This document shows, in pieces, positions 60,808 to 64,000 of a stretch of DNA of 64,000 bases. Below the pieces are notes generated by a model, which did not search any database, had not been told where the DNA came from, and saw only the letters and a program-made list of their open reading frames with translations. Source of the DNA: Sphingomonas sp. BK235. Its GTDB lineage: Bacteria > Pseudomonadota > Alphaproteobacteria > Sphingomonadales > Sphingomonadaceae. The stretch covers positions 1 to 64,000 of the forward strand of contig NZ_SLXN01000012.1 in the NCBI RefSeq assembly GCF_004345855.1, written 5' to 3'. The translations under genes and the position numbers were made by a program. Position 1 is the stretch's first letter. Every line of letters begins with the position of its first letter.

Positions 60808-61115
60808 GCGGCGTCGCGGTGCGCGCGGATCTTGGCGGCGACGTCGGCCTTGGAGCGCGCATCACCGATATCGACGCCCTCGGCCGCGGCGACCTTCTTC
60901 AGATCGTCGAGTTTCAGACCGTCGAGATCGTCGCTGTCGTTGGCATCCGCGTCTTCCTCGTCATCGGCCAGCTCCTCGGCGAGGTCGGCCGCGACCATGT
61001 CGGCGGCGCGCGGTGCCGTCATCTCGAGCTTCTCGTCGCCGACCCGGACCACGGTGTCGACGGGAACGAAGCCGCCGCCATTGAGGTAGGCGGCGGTCAG
61101 GAGGAGGATCTTCAT
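60804..61115 (-). CDS. Phage protein with HeH/LEM-like domain
   Basis: 103 residues from the ATG at 61115 (GAGGAA upstream). A short beta part is followed by an acidic linker (residues ~50-65, DDEEDADANDSDD) and a C-terminal helix-extension-helix fold (LKLDDLKKVAAAEGVDIGDARSKADVAAKI). Similar proteins follow capsid decoration genes in many phages. They may bind DNA or the connector. Confidence 0.7.
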   Translation of the reverse strand: MKILLLTAAYLNGGGFVPVDTVVRVGDEKLEMTAPRAADMVAADLAEELADDEEDADANDSDDLDGLKLDDLKKVAAAEGVDIGDARSKADVAAKIRAHRDAA

Positions 61116-61175
61116 TGTGGTAGGTTCCTCGCTGTCGGCCGCCGGATGGCGCACCGATGCAGATGTGGGGGCGGC

Positions 61176-61502
61176 TTAGAAGCTGCCGTTGAGGCGGACG
61201 TTCGCCGTGGTGGCGCCCGCGGCGCGCGCGGCGGTGAACACGCCGATCAGCGTGTTGCCGGCCGCCGTGGCGGTCACGACCTTGGCCGTGTTGTCCCAAT
61301 AGGCGCGCGCGCCTTCGGCGGCCGCGCCGGCGTCCTTTGCCAGGTCGTAGCAGCCGACCAGCTCGAACACGCCGCGGGCGCCGATCGCGAGGGCCGACTT
61401 GGCGACACCGAAGGTGGCGCCGATGAGCGCGCCGGCGCCGGCGGCGACGGCATAGGGCGCGGTGAGGGTGAGCGAGTCACCCTTGGCGGTGAAATTACGC
61501 AT
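61176..61502 (-). CDS. DUF2190 capsid decoration protein
   Basis: 108 residues. Sequence TLTAPYAVAAGAGALIGATFGVA and the closing GVFTAARAAGATTANVRLNGSF are characteristic of DUF2190, a small beta protein that decorates capsids. It lies just downstream of the capsid gene. Confidence 0.88.
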   Translation of the reverse strand: MRNFTAKGDSLTLTAPYAVAAGAGALIGATFGVAKSALAIGARGVFELVGCYDLAKDAGAAAEGARAYWDNTAKVVTATAAGNTLIGVFTAARAAGATTANVRLNGSF

Positions 61503-61578
61503 CGTGGGGATCTCCCGAAACGGCGCGGGCGGCTCGAGGCCGCCCGCGTCACGTCATGGCTGTTGGGGAAGGAGCGAC

Positions 61579-63594
61579 TTAGTTGGCCGCGCCCGGGTTC
61601 TTGTAGAGGCCGCGGTGGTCGATCGCCTTGGCGCCGAACACGAGCCGGCCTTTGATGTCGATCCCGTCGACCTCGAAGCCCTGGCGCTCCTCGGTCTGCA
61701 GCCCCTCGTAGCCGGCGAGATACGCATATTCGATCGTGTCGATCGGCTGCGCGTTCGGGTCGGCGGCGAGGAAGAAGCTGTAGTCGAGGATCCGCGGCTC
61801 GACCTGCGGCTGCAGCGCCCGGTTGTAGTCCGGGTTGATGTCGCCGTTGATCGTCGCCTGGTAGTTGGCCGAGGTGAACTGGTTGGCCTGCTGCTCGCGC
61901 AGCGGACCCACCACCAGGTGCGCCGGGGTTGCCGAGGTGAAGCGGCCCTTGGGTGCGCGTTGGGTGCGCATCGCGGTGCGGCCCGCCTGCAGCGAGTCGA
62001 TCGAGATGTTGGAACCCGCCGCGGCCAGGTTGCCGTGGCTGGCGTGGAACAGCGGCACACCGTCCGCCATGAGCGGGTTGCTCAGCAGGATCGCGTAAAC
62101 GACGTCGCCTTCGACCTGCGCGGCCTCCTGGCCCATCGCCTGCGGGATGCGATCGAACGCACCGAGATCATCGTTGATGATCGTCTCCCAGGTCAGCGAA
62201 ATGATCTGGCCCCACTTGCCGACGGTGTACTGTTCGGCCGAATCGCCGACCGTCGCGTACTGGTACTCGGCGCCCTCAGCGACCTGCTGCATCGCCGAGA
62301 TGTCGGAGAGTGCGACACGGCTGACGGGCCGGAAGTCGGGCACCGAGACCTGGCGCGAGAAGGGACGGAAGGTCCGCGGCGCCAGCTCGTAGCCGCGACG
62401 CAGCGTCCGCGTCACCGTGTTGGCGAGCACCGCCGGGAAGTCGCCGGTGGCGTGCTGGCCGGCGTTGCGCGGCTGGCGGTAGCGGAACACCGCCATGGCG
62501 ACCTCGGGATCGCTCATGTTGCGGGTGCTGACGCCGGTCGAGTCGAGGAAGTCGCGAGCGAGCACGATCAGGCGGCGGCCGGCGAAGCCGCGCGCGTCGG
62601 CAGTCAGCTCGTTGCGCGGGTTGGCGCGGTGCGCGATCGCCAGGCTCATCGCGTCGGCGCGCGCCTGGAACTGCGCGGCGGGGATCGTCGCGGGCGAATA
62701 GTTGGTGATGACCGGGGCGGTCGCGGCGATCTGGTCGATGATGCGGGTACGGGCGTCGGTGATCGACACGCCCTCGTTGACCAGGGTGTCAGCGAAGGCG
62801 CCGTCGAGGCGGGCCCGGCTCACCTCGTTGCGGATGGTCGATGCTCGCGCACGCTCCGCGACGATCGCCTGCTGAGCAGCAGCGCTCGCGGCGTCGGCGA
62901 TGTTGGTTGGCTGGGACGGGTTCTCGATGGTGGTGGGGGTGTTCTCGGTCGACGCCGTGGTCGCCGTTGCTTCGTCGCCCATGATAGGCTCCTTCTGGTG
63001 TGAAACGGCGGCAGGCGCCGGGGTTCTCGCCGCATTTGCGATGAGGGGGTGAGGCGGCACGGCGCGGAAGCCAAACTTGCTCGGGTCGAGCATGTTGGTC
63101 GCGGTCGCGTTGCCGGAGATCTCGTCGATGAACTTCATGGCCAGCGCTTCCTGCGCGCTCATCCAGGTCTCGGCGTCGAGGAGCGGACTCAGCTCCTCCT
63201 CGCTCATGCCGGTGCGCGCCGCGTAGATCCCGACGAGCTGGCGTTGGAGGAAGTCGAGGCGGTCGGCGACCGTGCGCAGATCGTCGGCGTCGCCGTAGGT
63301 GCCGTCCGACGGCTTGTGGATCATCATCACCGCGTTCTCGGCCATGATGATGCGGTCGCCAGCCATCGCGATGACGCTTGCGATCGAGCCCGCGACGCCG
63401 TCGACGATCACAGTGACCTTGCGGGGCGACTGCTTGAGCGCGTTGTAGATTGCGAAGCCGTCGAAGAGCAGGCCGCCCAGCGAGTTGATGCGGACGGTGA
63501 TATCGTCGGGCGCATGCTGGATGCGGTCGACCATCCACGCGGCCTCGAGACCGTCGCAGCTGTCACCGACGATCCCGTAGAGCAGGATTTCCAT
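61579..63594 (-). CDS. ClpP-like prohead protease / major capsid protein fusion
   Basis: 671 residues from the ATG at 63594. Residues 1-190 are a ClpP/S49-type serine protease, with Ser in GVAGSIASV near residue 71 and His in MMIHKP near 93. A linker of scaffold type (residues ~200-340, Ala/Thr-rich then helical) follows, and then the major capsid domain (~350-671, with ANTVTRTLRRGYELAPRTFRPF and ADGVPLFHASHGN). The protease presumably cuts itself free and removes the scaffold during head maturation. No stop or frameshift separates the parts. Confidence 0.92.
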   Translation of the reverse strand: MEILLYGIVGDSCDGLEAAWMVDRIQHAPDDITVRINSLGGLLFDGFAIYNALKQSPRKVTVIVDGVAGSIASVIAMAGDRIIMAENAVMMIHKPSDGTYGDADDLRTVADRLDFLQRQLVGIYAARTGMSEEELSPLLDAETWMSAQEALAMKFIDEISGNATATNMLDPSKFGFRAVPPHPLIANAARTPAPAAVSHQKEPIMGDEATATTASTENTPTTIENPSQPTNIADAASAAAQQAIVAERARASTIRNEVSRARLDGAFADTLVNEGVSITDARTRIIDQIAATAPVITNYSPATIPAAQFQARADAMSLAIAHRANPRNELTADARGFAGRRLIVLARDFLDSTGVSTRNMSDPEVAMAVFRYRQPRNAGQHATGDFPAVLANTVTRTLRRGYELAPRTFRPFSRQVSVPDFRPVSRVALSDISAMQQVAEGAEYQYATVGDSAEQYTVGKWGQIISLTWETIINDDLGAFDRIPQAMGQEAAQVEGDVVYAILLSNPLMADGVPLFHASHGNLAAAGSNISIDSLQAGRTAMRTQRAPKGRFTSATPAHLVVGPLREQQANQFTSANYQATINGDINPDYNRALQPQVEPRILDYSFFLAADPNAQPIDTIEYAYLAGYEGLQTEERQGFEVDGIDIKGRLVFGAKAIDHRGLYKNPGAAN

Positions 63595-63598
63595 GAGG

Positions 63599-64000
63599 TC
63601 AGTCCTTTCGGGGCGGGGTGCCGGCGGACGGCTGGAGGGCATTGCCCACTTGCGTCACGCGGCGAGGATCGCAGTCGAAGGTGAGCGACGCGGCATCGAC
63701 CTTTTCAGCCCAGCGCTTCCACCGGGCGAGCAGCGCGTCGGGATCCTCGCCGCGCTCGCGGATCGCGGTCTCGGGATCCATGAGGCCGGCGCGCACCATG
63801 TCGCGGATCGCCATGCCCTCGCTGGCAACGTCGAGCATCGCGCGCGCCGGCGGCGTCCACGCCACGGTGCAATCGTCGGTAATGTGGCCGGCGAGCTGAG
63901 CCGCACGCAGGAACCAGGCGCCGGCCGGCTCGCAGAATTGCGGGATCAGCATGTTCCACGTCCAGCTGTCCAGCTGGCGGTAATACTGGATCCGGCCGAT
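63599..64000 (-). CDS. Phage portal protein, C-terminal end (partial)
   Basis: 133 residues visible and open to the window edge. Sequence IQYYRQLDSWTWNMLIPQFCEPAGAWFL and the ending with GLMDPETAIRERGEDPDALLARWKRW are typical of the lambda-type (phage portal, gpB-like) C-terminus. The portal is the ring through which DNA is packaged. The stop is four bases before the start of the protease-capsid gene. The rest lies beyond base 64000. Confidence 0.88.
   Translation of the reverse strand: MGRIQYYRQLDSWTWNMLIPQFCEPAGAWFLRAAQLAGHITDDCTVAWTPPARAMLDVASEGMAIRDMVRAGLMDPETAIRERGEDPDALLARWKRWAEKVDAASLTFDCDPRRVTQVGNALQPSAGTPPRKD

Larger units (their letters stand above)
39117..64000. mobile_element. 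Siphovirus-like prophage (left end and late region; right end outside the window)
   Basis: The element starts at the tRNA-Val remnant and contains an integrase, DNA methylase, lysis genes and a complete tail module, and it reaches the portal gene at the window edge. The terminase, most of the portal and the right attachment site lie beyond base 64000. Late genes are intact and in standard order, so the phage may be functional or recently domesticated. Confidence 0.9.

Overview
The window looks like a chromosome segment of a sphingomonad-type alphaproteobacterium (Sphingomonas or a close relative). The evidence is very high GC with GC-ending codons, an F1 ATPase operon (delta, alpha, gamma, beta, epsilon) standing apart from the F0 genes, a 1004-residue TonB-dependent receptor of the type common in sphingomonads and Caulobacter, a receptor/halogenase/glycosidase locus, and intergenic inverted repeats with CCGGGATCCA-type cores. 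No rRNA gene or CRISPR array was seen.

Bases 1-39,116 are host chromosome. They hold the end of a GntR/FCD regulator, a small HTH-like protein and a truncated Ada protein, followed by atpHAGDC. That operon carries two extra genes, a lipoprotein between atpG and atpD and a coiled-coil membrane protein between atpD and atpC. Next come a peptidase-MA/TPR protein, priA, a GAF-PAS-GGDEF protein, xerC and uvsE. A catabolic-looking cluster follows: PQQ dehydrogenase, secreted amidohydrolase, MFS transporter, FCD regulator and a second PQQ dehydrogenase. A TorF-type porin precedes a 27-residue membrane peptide and kdpFABC, with no kdpDE in the window. After a glutaredoxin and a metallophosphoesterase comes a carbohydrate-type locus of TonB receptor, tryptophan-halogenase-like flavoprotein and GH42-type glycosidase.

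At 39,117 the sequence enters the 3' part of a tRNA-Val(GAC) gene, with its terminator on the chromosomal side. To the right lies a siphovirus-like prophage that runs past the end of the window. Its left arm has an HTH protein, an XRE-like protein, a tyrosine integrase, small orphan genes separated by near-identical hairpins, and a Dam-type methylase. From about 45.5 kb to the end, nearly everything is on the minus strand in standard late-gene order when read right to left: portal, ClpP protease-capsid fusion, DUF2190 decoration protein, connector proteins, major tail protein, tail chaperones, tape measure, baseplate/tip proteins, host-specificity protein, then lysis genes and an SGNH-hydrolase tail protein.

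The points most worth a second look are: the coiled-coil gene in the atp operon, whose end is marked by a copy of the sequence that follows atpD; a canonical -1 slippery heptamer (GGGAAAC) joining the two tail-chaperone frames; an endolysin fused to a holin-like membrane domain; a tape measure protein with an embedded M15-type peptidase motif; a four-copy hairpin family in the prophage left arm; and candidate operators in the PQQ/amidohydrolase and GH42 loci.
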